DNA from: Cyanobacteria bacterium FACHB-471
GTDB lineage: Bacteria; Cyanobacteriota; Cyanobacteriia; Elainellales; Elainellaceae
Length of the DNA: 64,000 nucleotides
NCBI GenBank assembly: GCA_014695345.1
Contig: JACJOC010000111.1
Coordinates: forward strand, 124,001-188,000
Direction of reading: 5' to 3'
The translations under genes and the position numbers were made by a program. The notes under the pieces are model-generated. The model was not told the DNA's origin. It worked only from the letters and a program-made list of their open reading frames with translations, and did not search any database. Shown in pieces: positions 1-9,083 of this stretch (the stretch's first letter is position 1; every line of letters begins with the position of its first letter).

Positions 1-2
1 TT

Positions 3-488
3 GAGTTGATTAATTTAACGACTTCAGCTCAGGCGGCGCAGTCTCAGTCAGACATCGGTTCTGCAAGTCTAAATCAAGGTTCGAGTGGCGACATGGTTGT
101 TGCAGATGCCCGTGAGGATTTTGAAGATTGGCTCGAACGCAACGAGCGTGACCGGGATGATGACGATGATGACGACCGTCGTGATCGTGACCGGGATGAT
201 GACGATGATGACGATGATGATGATGACCGTGTTCGCGATCGCCAGGATGAGGCGCGTGAAGATTGGGAAGAGCGGCGCGATCGCGGGGATTGGGAGGACG
301 ATTGGGAAGATCGGTTAGGCGATCGCGACCGGGATGATGACGACGACGATGACGACGATGATGATGACCGTATTCGCGATCGCGATGACAACCCCATTCG
401 GACTGGACGCGAGAACTGTGTAAACCCTAGAGACGATCATCAGGGATGGCGTTGGATCTTAGACCAAATCGGTAGGGGCTGTGAGTAA
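3..488 (+). CDS. Poly-aspartate/arginine-rich low-complexity protein, 5'-truncated
   Basis: The frame is open to the window edge, so the true start probably lies upstream; a TTG at position 6 is the first possible start inside the window. The visible part opens with a Ser/Ala/Gln-rich stretch containing AQAAQS, which could be the end of a signal peptide (inference). Most of the rest is Asp and Arg, with three pure Asp runs of 7, 11 and 12 residues. The two longer runs are each preceded by DRDR and followed by R(V/I)RDR, so a block of roughly 45 residues looks duplicated. The tail is more normal, with two Cys and several Trp. I do not recognise a family. Such an acidic chain would be disordered and could bind Ca2+ or other cations, which is speculation. 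The Ser-rich open frame on the opposite strand is a by-product of the GAT/GAC repeats. Confidence 0.6.
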   Translation, partial: ELINLTTSAQAAQSQSDIGSASLNQGSSGDMVVADAREDFEDWLERNERDRDDDDDDDRRDRDRDDDDDDDDDDDRVRDRQDEAREDWEERRDRGDWEDDWEDRLGDRDRDDDDDDDDDDDDRIRDRDDNPIRTGRENCVNPRDDHQGWRWILDQIGRGCE

Positions 489-503
489 GCGCACCACTCA
501 ATC

Positions 504-1370
504 CTAAACTTCTGCGAGAACAGGTTCCTGTTGTTCTACTGGATGTTCTACTGTCTCTGTTGCATAAACCTCGCAGGAGTTGTTTGGGCTTTCGATCAAC
601 TTAACCTTGTGTAGAGATGCCCCAATTTCTCGAATCGGCTCTTGCAGCAGGTCGCGAATGTGGATGGCAATGTTCTCTGCTGTCGGCACTACCTTTTCAA
701 AGTAGGCAATATCTTTGTTGAGGAAGGTGTGGTCAAAGGGTTCTACAACGTAATCGTCTACTGCCTTTTGAAGGGCTACCAGGTCGGCTATCATGCCGGT
801 GCGTGGATCGATTTCGCCTTTAATCGTGACTTCTAGGTGATAGTTGTGCCCGTGTCCATTGACGCGGGCACATTTGCCGTAGATTTCCGAATTTTGCTCT
901 AGTGTCAGGTGGGGTAATGCTAGGCGATGCGCGGCGCTAAAGTGAGTGCTAATCGTTAAATACGCTTCCATGTTGTTTCCTTCGTATTCAGCCCAAAGTT
1001 CGGGATGTTCAAAGAGTTGAATGCGGACAAGAGGCAGGTGTGGTGCAAGCCGCTGCCAAATGACCCGCGCCATGTTTTCAGTGGTAGGTAGAGTTTGCTG
1101 AAATTCTGGCCAGGCATCGTTGAGATAGGAGAAATCTAGTTGGCTGGTGATTTCTCGCTTAATTACCTGCTTTACGTCAGATAGGTTTAGCACCATGCCA
1201 TATTCGTCTAAATCCCCTTCCATTGAGACATAGAGGACATAATTGTGCCCATGTCCCGGCGCGCGAACGCAGGGTCCAAACTGTTGAGCGTTCTCTGCGT
1301 CGCTCAATTCTGGTAGCCAATAGCGATGGCTAGCCGAAAATTGAGCACGGCGATCGATAATGCACTTCAT
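504..1370 (-). CDS. Tandem-domain 6-carboxytetrahydropterin synthase / PTPS (QueD-like)
   Basis: This 288-residue protein contains two complete 6-pyruvoyl-tetrahydropterin synthase-like domains in tandem (about residues 1-132 and 134-275); most family members have one domain of 120-140 residues. Each copy keeps the zinc histidines (FSASHR and GHGHN in the first, FSAAHR and GHGHN in the second) and a candidate catalytic Cys in the segment before GHGHN (PCVRAPGHGHN and KCARVNGHGHN). Family members convert dihydroneopterin triphosphate to 6-carboxytetrahydropterin for queuosine and other 7-deazaguanines, or make pterins. Which product is made here cannot be read from the sequence. No other queuosine gene is adjacent. 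The ATG at 1370 fits the first domain and the reading frame is intact. Confidence 0.85.
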   Translation of the reverse strand: MKCIIDRRAQFSASHRYWLPELSDAENAQQFGPCVRAPGHGHNYVLYVSMEGDLDEYGMVLNLSDVKQVIKREITSQLDFSYLNDAWPEFQQTLPTTENMARVIWQRLAPHLPLVRIQLFEHPELWAEYEGNNMEAYLTISTHFSAAHRLALPHLTLEQNSEIYGKCARVNGHGHNYHLEVTIKGEIDPRTGMIADLVALQKAVDDYVVEPFDHTFLNKDIAYFEKVVPTAENIAIHIRDLLQEPIREIGASLHKVKLIESPNNSCEVYATETVEHPVEQQEPVLAEV

Positions 1371-1479
1371 AGGTGAGGAGATGTATTAAGTTCCGTAAAT
1401 CTGCTCCACTGCCAGGATAATCCAATTGCCACTCTATTTTCATCTGCAATTGGATGTTGTGCCATTTCTCAAAAAAGGA

Positions 1480-1528
1480 TTACAGATGGAAAGGCACCCC
1501 GCGTCGTGTGGGGCCTTTCCATCTGTAA
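1480..1528. repeat. Long near-perfect palindrome, copy A
   Basis: A 15-nt arm TTACAGATGGAAAGG is followed by CA and CCCC; after a 9-nt loop come GGGG and an exact 15-nt reverse complement. It lies between the ftsI stop and the start of the QueD-like gene. It could terminate ftsI transcription, although it sits about 115 bp after the stop. The arm shares its core (ACAGATGGAA then GGCACCCCGC) with the palindrome at 25297-25341, so it belongs to a dispersed family and is not merely a local terminator. Confidence 0.75.
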
Positions 1529-1643
1529 AATTTTCGGCAATTCCTGCAAATCGGTATTGTGATGTGGAACCAGCCCGCTGGCGCTTTCGCTCGTGCAAAT
1601 CACATCGGTGGAAGGATGAGAATAGTGTTCGTCGCTATAGTGA

Positions 1644-3566
1644 CTAATACTCGGTTGGTTCCTCAACGACTTGAGGCTGGCTTGGTGGAATCCCCTCGAT
1701 CGCAATCAGGGCCTCCATCACTCCTCTGGCGATCGGGGCAGCAACGGTAGAACCGTAGGCATCTTCCCCTTGTGGTTCATCAATCACGACTAGTACCACG
1801 TAGCGTGGTGATTCGGCAGGGAGAATGCTAACAAAGCTGGTAATGCGAGCTGATTCATAGTAGCCTCCATCCGGGCTGGGTTTTTGGGCGGTTCCAGTTT
1901 TGCCTGCAATTCGGTATCCCAAAATTTGGGCTGACTCGCCTGTACCTTCTTGAACGGCTACCTCCATCATGCCCAAAACCGACTGGGCTGTTTGGGGGGA
2001 GAATAGCCTGCGGGGAGCGGGCAACTTGGGTCGCCAGTATGCCTGTCCTTCGGCGTTATATAGTCCTCGCACCACATGGGGAACGACCATTTCACCCTGA
2101 TTGGCTAGAGCACCATGCAGTTGCAGCAATTGCATCGCCGTGACCGAGAAGCCATGCCCAAATGCGGTTGTGGCTGGTTCTACTGGAGAACCTACAAATT
2201 GCTCCAGGCTCTTGATCTGTCCCTGGCTTTCAAAGGGTAGGTCGATGCCCGTAGGTTGGCCCAGACCAATTTTCTCCAGCCAGCCGTAATAGTCTGCTGG
2301 ATCAAGGCTTTCCATGATGTGAACCATGCCAACGTTGCTGGAATATTGGATGATTTCTTGAACGCTGAGCGATCCCCGTCCGCCTCCGCGTTCATTGTAG
2401 TCAGAGTTCTGAATCGGCCAGCCATCGACTTCAATCCGGCCTTCGTCATAGAACACGTCATTGGGGCTGACGGCTCCCGACTCCAAAGCGATCGCCACAT
2501 TAATTGGTTTAAACGTCGACCCCGGTTCGTAGGAATCGGTCAAAACCCAAGTACGAAATAGGTCCAGGTCAAATTGGTAATATTGGTTGGGATCGTAAGA
2601 TGGCTCAGTCACCATAGACAGAATTTCGCCAGTTTGCACGTCCATCACCATCACGGCTCCCCGCTTGGCACCAAACTGCTGCATCTGCTGTTCTAGCGCC
2701 AGACGGGTAGCGCGCTGCAACCGACCATCTAGCGTAATTTGCAGCTGAAGGTCGTCCTGGTGCAAAAAGCTGCCCGACAGTTCATCGGGAATAATTGCGC
2801 CATCTCCAGCACGGCTAACCTGAACAGGCTCTATCGATCGCTCTAAAATACTTTGCTGGCTGTATTCCAGTCCTGCCTGACCCTGCCGCTCTGTGTTGAC
2901 ATAGCCAACTACCGTAGCAAACAGATCCTGCTGCGGGTAAAACCGCTGTTGATGTCGCTCTAGTTCCAGTCCATCCAAGCCCAGGTTAGTGATACGGTTG
3001 GCTGTCTCCTCAGGCAGGTCATACTCAACTCGGATACCACTGTCACTTGAAGAGAACAGTTGAAAAAGCTCTTGCTTTGGGCGATTTAGGATTGGGGCAA
3101 GTTGAGTGGCCATCTCCTGCCGCGACTGCTGAAACAGAAATGGGTGAGCGTATAGCGTGTGAGCAGGTTCGTCGATCGCTACTACATTACCCTGGCGATC
3201 GATAATTGGGCGACGGGGCACAAATGGACGCAGCGCAACAGTCTGCTGGTTCTCTGCTCGCTGGCGCAACATGGGAGCTTGAACGATTTGTAGCCTCACC
3301 AGGTTGAGCGCAAGCCCAGCCCCACCGATCATTAGAACTCCCCAGACTGCTAGCAAGCGCGATCGGTTAGAGGGACTGATGGGCGATCGCTCCCCAATTT
3401 CCCGACCTGAACCGTCCTCCAATCCGCGTTGGGGCGATCGCTTCAGCGACGGCTGAGTCAAAGCGCTAGCGGATTGCCCACCTCGTAGGCGCTGCCCTTC
3501 CTTCTCAGCAGCTTTACGGCTACGGAAGTTGCGAAAGGGAGGAAAAGAGATAGCCATCTCGATCAA
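1644..3566 (-). CDS. ftsI: Peptidoglycan D,D-transpeptidase FtsI / penicillin-binding protein 2 type
   Basis: This class B penicillin-binding protein cross-links septal peptidoglycan as part of the divisome. About 65 basic cytoplasmic residues precede a single membrane segment (about residues 68-92). A dimerisation domain and the transpeptidase domain follow. All three active-site motifs are present: STFK (nucleophile Ser near residue 349), SSN, and KTGTAQ. Length (640) is normal for the family with a slightly long cytoplasmic tail. The gene begins inside the last codons of the upstream FtsL-like gene (4-nt overlap), so the two are almost certainly co-transcribed and translationally coupled. 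No mraY or mur genes are adjacent, so this is a detached piece of the division cluster, which is common in cyanobacteria. Confidence 0.93.
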   Translation of the reverse strand: MIEMAISFPPFRNFRSRKAAEKEGQRLRGGQSASALTQPSLKRSPQRGLEDGSGREIGERSPISPSNRSRLLAVWGVLMIGGAGLALNLVRLQIVQAPMLRQRAENQQTVALRPFVPRRPIIDRQGNVVAIDEPAHTLYAHPFLFQQSRQEMATQLAPILNRPKQELFQLFSSSDSGIRVEYDLPEETANRITNLGLDGLELERHQQRFYPQQDLFATVVGYVNTERQGQAGLEYSQQSILERSIEPVQVSRAGDGAIIPDELSGSFLHQDDLQLQITLDGRLQRATRLALEQQMQQFGAKRGAVMVMDVQTGEILSMVTEPSYDPNQYYQFDLDLFRTWVLTDSYEPGSTFKPINVAIALESGAVSPNDVFYDEGRIEVDGWPIQNSDYNERGGGRGSLSVQEIIQYSSNVGMVHIMESLDPADYYGWLEKIGLGQPTGIDLPFESQGQIKSLEQFVGSPVEPATTAFGHGFSVTAMQLLQLHGALANQGEMVVPHVVRGLYNAEGQAYWRPKLPAPRRLFSPQTAQSVLGMMEVAVQEGTGESAQILGYRIAGKTGTAQKPSPDGGYYESARITSFVSILPAESPRYVVLVVIDEPQGEDAYGSTVAAPIARGVMEALIAIEGIPPSQPQVVEEPTEY

Positions 3567-4108
3567 TATCCTAAAGGTGCCGTCTGAATCGGTTGTGGCG
3601 CAGGTGCCGCTTGCACAGGTGCAGGCTCGGTGAGAGGTGCAGGCTGTAAAAAGATCGCGTGGGTCGGATCGGGTATAGATAGCCCAGATGCCGGATCTTC
3701 TGCCTCTTGAGCCATCCGATCCTTTAGCACCTCGGTTGCTGCGGTCAACTGACGCTCTTGGCGCTGTAGAGCGTCAAGTCGATCATATTCCTTGCCCCAA
3801 AGCTGTTGTGAGTAGACTGTCCAGCCATAGACCGCTAGCGCGGATGCAACCAGGGAAAACGTAACAACTGTAGAAGTTCGCTGGGCAAAAGTTAAAGCTC
3901 GGAGCCACAGAGGATTAGCTGCTTGAGTGGGTAGCTGCACCGTTTGGCGAACCGCCGCTTGTGAACCAATGGGCTGAAGTTGAGACTGCCCAGATCGCCG
4001 CTCAATAGAGGGTTGGAATTGAGCGACTTTAGATCCCCCCGCGTAACTGCCGGGTTGTCTGGGTGGAAAACGTCGGCTAGAAACATTGGATCTAAGTGCA
4101 GCAGTCAT
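3563..4108 (-). CDS. FtsL-like single-pass division protein
   Basis: This short bitopic protein has a basic, disordered N-terminal region, one membrane segment (about residues 80-100, containing VVTFSLVASALAVYGW), and then a coiled-coil-like stretch rich in Gln, Leu and Arg (about 105-135). A Pro/Ala-rich tail follows. The topology, small size and position directly before ftsI match FtsL, which forms a trimer with FtsB and FtsQ and activates FtsW-FtsI. Sequence conservation of FtsL is weak, so the name rests mainly on topology and context. I chose the ATG at 4108 over the TTG at 4123 because GAGGAG lies 7 nt upstream of it. The stop overlaps the ftsI start by 4 nt. Confidence 0.7.
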   Translation of the reverse strand: MTAALRSNVSSRRFPPRQPGSYAGGSKVAQFQPSIERRSGQSQLQPIGSQAAVRQTVQLPTQAANPLWLRALTFAQRTSTVVTFSLVASALAVYGWTVYSQQLWGKEYDRLDALQRQERQLTAATEVLKDRMAQEAEDPASGLSIPDPTHAIFLQPAPLTEPAPVQAAPAPQPIQTAPLGY

Positions 4109-4703
4109 GACTTTACTCCTCAACTAATGACGATGATGCTAGCCGCCTTTCTAAACATTGATGTCCACAGCAAATGTGTTGGCAACAGATGTCTTTAACA
4201 ATAAAAGCGATTTAGAGCGCTAGCGCAAATGAGAATTATGCTTTCACAATCTCGCTTAATGGGACTTTTAACCCTACTAATTGATTTGCTAATAGATTCA
4301 CAAACTAATCAATTCGCAACAGGTTCTCAACAGGGCTGCTCGAATTAACAATACTCAAGTATCCAGGTAATGTAACAAGTAAACTACTAAATTTCCCAAA
4401 ATTTCCGATTAAACTCTAGCCTTTCGGAAAAACTCTGAGGTTTTGCGACCAGGAGAAATGCTGGAGCAGCAGCTTGCCCTTGCACAAAGAATAGGCTGCC
4501 TGCTTTCTGAGAACTTCTTTGATTGCTTTGGGTCGTTTAGCGAGGTAGATGATGCCTAGTGCGAATCTAATGCAGACCCGACAAACTAAATAATTACACG
4601 ATAATCGCTGATTTCAGCAAAATCTTGCCCACAAAATTAGAAGGGGTACCTCTAAGAGATACCCCGATTTGATGATTTAGTTTCGCGCTGAATCCAGTAG
4701 TTC
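4109..4703. other. Intergenic region between ftsL-like gene and acetolactate synthase
   Basis: About 590 bp lie between the start of the FtsL-like gene and the end of acetolactate synthase. The part near 4109-4400 is AT-rich and presumably holds the ftsL-ftsI promoter; I cannot place a -10/-35 pair with confidence. On the minus strand about 4425-4615 is open for some 63 codons but has no plausible start and no recognised family, so I do not call it. The terminator hairpin is listed separately. Confidence 0.5.
4643..4665 (-). terminator. Likely terminator of the acetolactate synthase gene
   Basis: The arms GGGGTA and TACCCC enclose a second small stem (CTCT/AGAG). The element starts about 40 bp after the stop codon of the minus-strand synthase gene. 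On the minus strand it is followed by TTCTAATTTT, a moderately T-rich tail. Confidence 0.6.
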
Positions 4704-6605
4704 CTAAATTTTGGTGCCGCACTTGGGGCAGAAGTTATGAGTCGCCGAGTTCTCGGTGCCACAGCTGCTACATGGGATCACGTCAGGCTGCTGCTTTGAC
4801 TTAGGACGCTCTGGTAGACCAATCATTTGGGCATTGCTCTTGCCAGGGGCAACCATAGGGTAGCAGTTTTCATCTTTTTTGACGCGGATATCCATCAGCA
4901 CAGGACCGTCGTGAGCCAGCATTTCGGCGATCGCCCCCTCCAACTGATCCCGCTCAGTCACAATCATGCCCTTGATCCCAAATGCTTGAGCCAGGATGAC
5001 GAAATCTGGCATCCCAATTTCCATGTTGGAAGAAGAGTACCGTTCTCCGTAGAATGCTTGCTGCCACTGGCGCACCATCCCCTGCCAGCCGTTGTTAAGA
5101 ATCACGGTCTTGACGTTGATCCCATACTGAGAAAGCGTTGCAAGCTCTTGTAAGTTCATTTGGAAGCTGGAGTCGCCGCTCACGCAGATCACCTGCTCAT
5201 CAGGCAGTGCCACCTTTACACCCATTGCAGCGGGCATTCCAAAGCCCATCGTGCCCAGACCTGCACTAGAGATCCATCGACGCGGTCCATTTTTGAGAAA
5301 CTGCGCGGCCCACATTTGATGCTGTCCCACATCAGTCGTGTAGTAAGCATCAGGAGCTTGATGGTTGAGTTCGACAATAACTTCCTGAGGGGCAATGCTG
5401 TCTGGGTAGCTGGGCACAACTAACGGATAGTCCTCTCGCCAGCGGTTTATCCGACCGAGCCATGCTTGCGTCAGGTTGGGATCAGCCGGAACGCCGTCTT
5501 CCAGGTCACGGCGCAGCAGATCGGTGAGCACCTGGCGCACGTCTCCCACAATCGGCACATCAGGAGTGCGATTTTTGCCCACTTCAGCGGGATCAATGTC
5601 AATGTGAATGACTTTGGCATGAGAAGCAAATTCATCAAGCTTGCCCGTGACGCGATCGTCAAATCGCGCCCCAACTGCGATCAGCAAATCACACTCACTT
5701 ACCGCAAAGTTGGCGTAGGCTGTGCCGTGCATCCCCAACATGCCGACGGAGAGGGGATGGTTTTCGTCAAAGACACCTTTGCCCATCAGAGTTGTGGTAA
5801 CGGGCAACTGAAAGCGTTCTGCTAAGGCATGAATTTCTGCATGGGCATCAGCAGCGATCGCTCCACCGCCCACATACAGTAGCGGCTGCTTTGCCTGCCG
5901 AAGCAGCTTCAACGCCTGACTCAGCTGACGCGGATTCCCCTTCACCGTAGGACGATAGCCGGGTAGCTTAACACTTCCGGGTTCCACAGGGGTGTAGTCA
6001 AATTCTTGCAGCCCAATGTCCTTTGGCACATCAATCAAAACTGGTCCTGGACGACCCGAACGGGCAATGTAAAACGCTTCTGCCACAATCCGCGTCATAT
6101 CCTGGGGATCGCGCACCACATAGGAGTGCTTGACGATGGGCAGCGTAATGCCGTAGATATCTGTCTCCTGGAAAGCATCACTACCAATCGCAGTACTGGG
6201 AACCTGCCCAGTCACAATCACCATTGGAATCGAGTCCATCTGTGCTGTCGCAATGCCTGTAACCAGGTTGGTCGCACCAGGACCAGAAGTGCCAAAGCAA
6301 ACGCCAACTTGTCCAGTTGCCCGTGCGTAGCCGTCCGCCGCATGGGAGGCTCCCTGCTCATGTCTGACCAGAATGTGCTGAATGCCGCCAGCTGCCTCTG
6401 CTCGATAAAGCTCGTCATAAATTGGTAATATTGCGCCGCCGGGGTAGCCAAAAATGTGCTTTACCCCGTGACGCTTCAGGCTATCAATTAAAGCAAATGC
6501 GCCAGTTGCGCGAACTGCTGTCGGTTTAGGAAAGGGAATTGTGGATGCAGACGTAGTTTGAGCAGGTGCAGCAATTTGGGAACGCACAGGGAAAACCTCA
6601 CGCAT
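4704..6605 (-). CDS. ilvB: Acetolactate synthase large subunit with an added C-terminal zinc ribbon
   Basis: This thiamine-diphosphate enzyme catalyses the first common step of valine, leucine and isoleucine synthesis. The order is an N-terminal ThDP-binding domain ([11 protein letters not shown], with [16 protein letters not shown] carrying the catalytic Glu), a central Rossmann-like domain, and a C-terminal PP domain ([12 protein letters not shown] then [11 protein letters not shown]). About 30 residues precede the first domain. The unusual part is the extreme C-terminus: after a Lys/Gln-rich linker come C612-x2-C615 and C626-x2-C629, a typical four-Cys zinc ribbon of about 22 residues. The reading frame is continuous, so it is a real fusion. 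The regulatory small subunit ilvN is not nearby. Core function is secure; the ribbon's role is unknown. Confidence 0.95.
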   Translation of the reverse strand: MREVFPVRSQIAAPAQTTSASTIPFPKPTAVRATGAFALIDSLKRHGVKHIFGYPGGAILPIYDELYRAEAAGGIQHILVRHEQGASHAADGYARATGQVGVCFGTSGPGATNLVTGIATAQMDSIPMVIVTGQVPSTAIGSDAFQETDIYGITLPIVKHSYVVRDPQDMTRIVAEAFYIARSGRPGPVLIDVPKDIGLQEFDYTPVEPGSVKLPGYRPTVKGNPRQLSQALKLLRQAKQPLLYVGGGAIAADAHAEIHALAERFQLPVTTTLMGKGVFDENHPLSVGMLGMHGTAYANFAVSECDLLIAVGARFDDRVTGKLDEFASHAKVIHIDIDPAEVGKNRTPDVPIVGDVRQVLTDLLRRDLEDGVPADPNLTQAWLGRINRWREDYPLVVPSYPDSIAPQEVIVELNHQAPDAYYTTDVGQHQMWAAQFLKNGPRRWISSAGLGTMGFGMPAAMGVKVALPDEQVICVSGDSSFQMNLQELATLSQYGINVKTVILNNGWQGMVRQWQQAFYGERYSSSNMEIGMPDFVILAQAFGIKGMIVTERDQLEGAIAEMLAHDGPVLMDIRVKKDENCYPMVAPGKSNAQMIGLPERPKSKQQPDVIPCSSCGTENSATHNFCPKCGTKI

Positions 6606-6803
6606 AGCTTAGATCTGTATCTAATGATGCACTAAATCGTTAATGATCCAGTCTAGTTCTGATACTAGCTCCTGTCGAGAGTTGTAGAGTTATCTCGCTC
6701 AATGTCGCTCAGAGTGCTACAACCTCCTGCAGGCTCGGGTTTTGACGTTTAAGCAAGGCTTGAACGGAGTGATGCAGTTTGTCAGTGTTTTTTGACTTAA
6801 AAA

Positions 6804-7457
6804 TCAGCCCGTCAGTCTGGAATCAATTTGACGAGTTAGCAGGTCGATCAAAAATACGGCAGCAGTGATAGGGGCTCGGCGGGGGCTGTTAGGAAACAGA
6901 GATGGCGATCGCTCCTCCCCTTTAAGCTGATACCCCCAAACGGTTTGGGGCGATCGCCATAGTTCTAGATGCGGTACGGGTGGGTCAGCATAAAAACTTT
7001 CTGCTGCCGCACCCAAAGGCGCTGAACTCCAGTGCGTAAAGAAATCGTGGCTCAGGCGGTATAGCGGAAATTCACCCCTCAGAGGTACACCCCAACCATC
7101 CACTGCAATAAATGCTTTCACCTGTCCACCTGATCGCTGCCAGGTTCGGGCTGCCCCAATTGCCCCGACGACTCCAGCACTAAAACTGAGAAAAACTAAA
7201 GAAGCATGAGAGGAACTCGGTAATAGATTCGTGGATAGATTTTGATCAGGCTGTTCTGAATTCTTGCAAGGTTTCCCTATCCACGCGTAGAGCGTTTCTA
7301 GAATGTGAAATGCGGAGTAGGGGGGATAGCGATCGGATGGAAAAATGAAGTAGTTCGTTAATTCTCTCAGAGGTGTCCGAGTGACATCTTCTAGACCTGC
7401 CAAAAAGCTCGCAGTTAGCTCTGGTGGATGAATTCCTGGACAAATAATTAGGCTCAT
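6804..7457 (-). CDS. Conserved hypothetical protein, alpha/beta-hydrolase-like
   Basis: The 217-residue protein starts with MSLIICPGIHPPELT, which looks like the first strand and turn of an alpha/beta hydrolase. Near residues 90-100 it has LSFSAGVVGA, a strand-turn-helix resembling a nucleophile elbow with Ser in a FSAG context, not the classical GxSxG. A later VDGWGVPL and a conserved His (LSHDFFTHW) might complete a triad. This is inference from pattern only. It ends 5 bp after the GT2 glycosyltransferase gene start region on the same strand, so the two are probably one transcript. I know similar unnamed proteins in cyanobacteria but no function. Confidence 0.6.
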   Translation of the reverse strand: MSLIICPGIHPPELTASFLAGLEDVTRTPLRELTNYFIFPSDRYPPYSAFHILETLYAWIGKPCKNSEQPDQNLSTNLLPSSSHASLVFLSFSAGVVGAIGAARTWQRSGGQVKAFIAVDGWGVPLRGEFPLYRLSHDFFTHWSSAPLGAAAESFYADPPVPHLELWRSPQTVWGYQLKGEERSPSLFPNSPRRAPITAAVFLIDLLTRQIDSRLTG

Positions 7458-7462
7458 AAAAG

Positions 7463-8929
7463 TCAGGAACTCGAACTCGAACTCGAAGCCAAAACTGGCT
7501 CTGGTTGGGGTGTGGGTTTGCGACTATGCTGCTTGCCTCTGGGAGTAATTAGCCAATTGTTGTTGCCATGTAGGTGATCGTATAGCCCCACCAGCGCGAT
7601 CATGTTTTTGAAGGTGATATACGGGAAAAACAACAGCATGTGCTTGATGTAATAGGTCACTGGGTAGCGCACAAAAGCAATCTTTGCTGTTGCTAAAGTT
7701 TGATAAATTCCGCTAAACAGCGCCACAACTGTACTCAAAAATAGATACTGATTGTCAGAAGATTCAAATGATCCCTGATAAAGGAACAGACTTAGGACAA
7801 TCGGAATAATTTGGATGGCAGTTATGGAATAAAGCTCACAAAAATAGAGTAAATAAGTCCAGTAAACCTTTTGCCACAGACTCAGCTTGGGCGATCGCCA
7901 GACTCGGCGCTGATATTTGAGGCTAACTTCTAACCATCCCTGTGCCCAGCGTTTGCGCTGAAACCAAAAAGATTGTCCATCAACAGGTGCAAGCTCCGTG
8001 GTGATGATGCTGCGGTCATGCAAAATGCGATAGCCGTTTAGCAAGGTTCGCAGTGAAGCATCAATGTCTTCAGTCAGCATCATTGGGTTAAAGCGGATCT
8101 GTTTTAACACCGAGGTGCGCCAGTAGCCGTTTGAGCCACCAAAAATGCTGGAGTCTGTCAAGAAAGATTTGGCAGGATGGCTAATCCCGTAGAGCGTCTC
8201 AAATTCTATCGCGACGTTTTCGGTCAGCAGGTTTTGACCGTGATTGCGAATAATGTTGCGTCCTTGAATGACGTCATAGCCCCGCTCAATCCAACGCCAG
8301 GCCCGAAAGAAGCAATCTGGAGCAGGATGATGGTCTGCATCCAACACACACGCAACTTCACCCGTAACAATATCTAATGCAGCATTGAGGTTTTCGGCTT
8401 TGGAGCGACTGCCCTCAACTCGCAACAAACGTAACTCCGGATAAGACTGAGCAAGACTGTGCAGGTCATCTTCAACAGGCAGGTCTATCGGTGTGTTGTA
8501 GGTGAGAATCACTTCTAACCCACCTTCAGGGCGCTGTACGTTGAGCAAGATGTGTCTGAGTGTATCCAGGATGATCGATTGCTCGTTAGGCAGATAAGCC
8601 GCAATCAAAAACGAGCAACGCGGTGTGGGACGCTTTGGCTCAGGGAGTCTGGAGCCACCCACACCTAACAGTGATTTGGTGCGTTGGTGAAATTGCCCCA
8701 ATCCTGACTTGACGTTGTACTGGTCTGTGGCAAAGCGGCGAAATAAGGCGTTGGTGGTTTCTGCAATGATGATCAATGCACTAGCCATGTAGAAGGTGGC
8801 GATCGCCATGTGCAGGTTCATCAAATCCCATCCTCCTACTCGCAAACAGTAGTAAAAGATGGTGGGGACACCAATCAACACAACGTGGGTATAAATCAGC
8901 TTGTGTAGCTCGATTGTCCACTTCGTCAC
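7463..8929 (-). CDS. Processive family 2 glycosyltransferase (cellulose/hyaluronan synthase-like)
   Basis: This is a membrane glycosyltransferase. Two N-terminal membrane segments (about residues 10-60) precede a GT-A catalytic domain with ADHHP (metal-binding DxD-like), LTEDID (the catalytic TED) and QRKRW (QxxRW, binding the acceptor chain). Several C-terminal membrane segments follow. These motifs in this order define processive beta-glycan synthases. The product (cellulose, mixed glucan or another exopolysaccharide) cannot be told. No PilZ domain is visible. The start is a GTG at 8929 supported by GGAGGG seven nt upstream. The C-terminus is a run of Ser. The acyltransferase gene upstream could decorate the same polymer. 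Confidence 0.85.
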   Translation of the reverse strand: MTKWTIELHKLIYTHVVLIGVPTIFYYCLRVGGWDLMNLHMAIATFYMASALIIIAETTNALFRRFATDQYNVKSGLGQFHQRTKSLLGVGGSRLPEPKRPTPRCSFLIAAYLPNEQSIILDTLRHILLNVQRPEGGLEVILTYNTPIDLPVEDDLHSLAQSYPELRLLRVEGSRSKAENLNAALDIVTGEVACVLDADHHPAPDCFFRAWRWIERGYDVIQGRNIIRNHGQNLLTENVAIEFETLYGISHPAKSFLTDSSIFGGSNGYWRTSVLKQIRFNPMMLTEDIDASLRTLLNGYRILHDRSIITTELAPVDGQSFWFQRKRWAQGWLEVSLKYQRRVWRSPKLSLWQKVYWTYLLYFCELYSITAIQIIPIVLSLFLYQGSFESSDNQYLFLSTVVALFSGIYQTLATAKIAFVRYPVTYYIKHMLLFFPYITFKNMIALVGLYDHLHGNNNWLITPRGKQHSRKPTPQPEPVLASSSSSSS

Positions 8930-9083
8930 TTAGTTACCCTCCGGAGGTTTTTTAGATAAATCTTGAATCAACAGGTGTTTGATGGCTAGAGGAGGTGAAA
9001 AGAAAAGGTGAGGGAAGAAGGTGCCTAGTAAAGTCGGTTAAGGGACATAGAATGCGACAAAAAAATAATAGTGTGAGGAGTAA

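Noticed and set aside
74-397. Ser/Arg-rich 107-codon open frame antisense to the poly-Asp gene
   Set aside because: It is a mirror of the GAT/GAC repeats, has no family resemblance, and overlaps a better coding frame.
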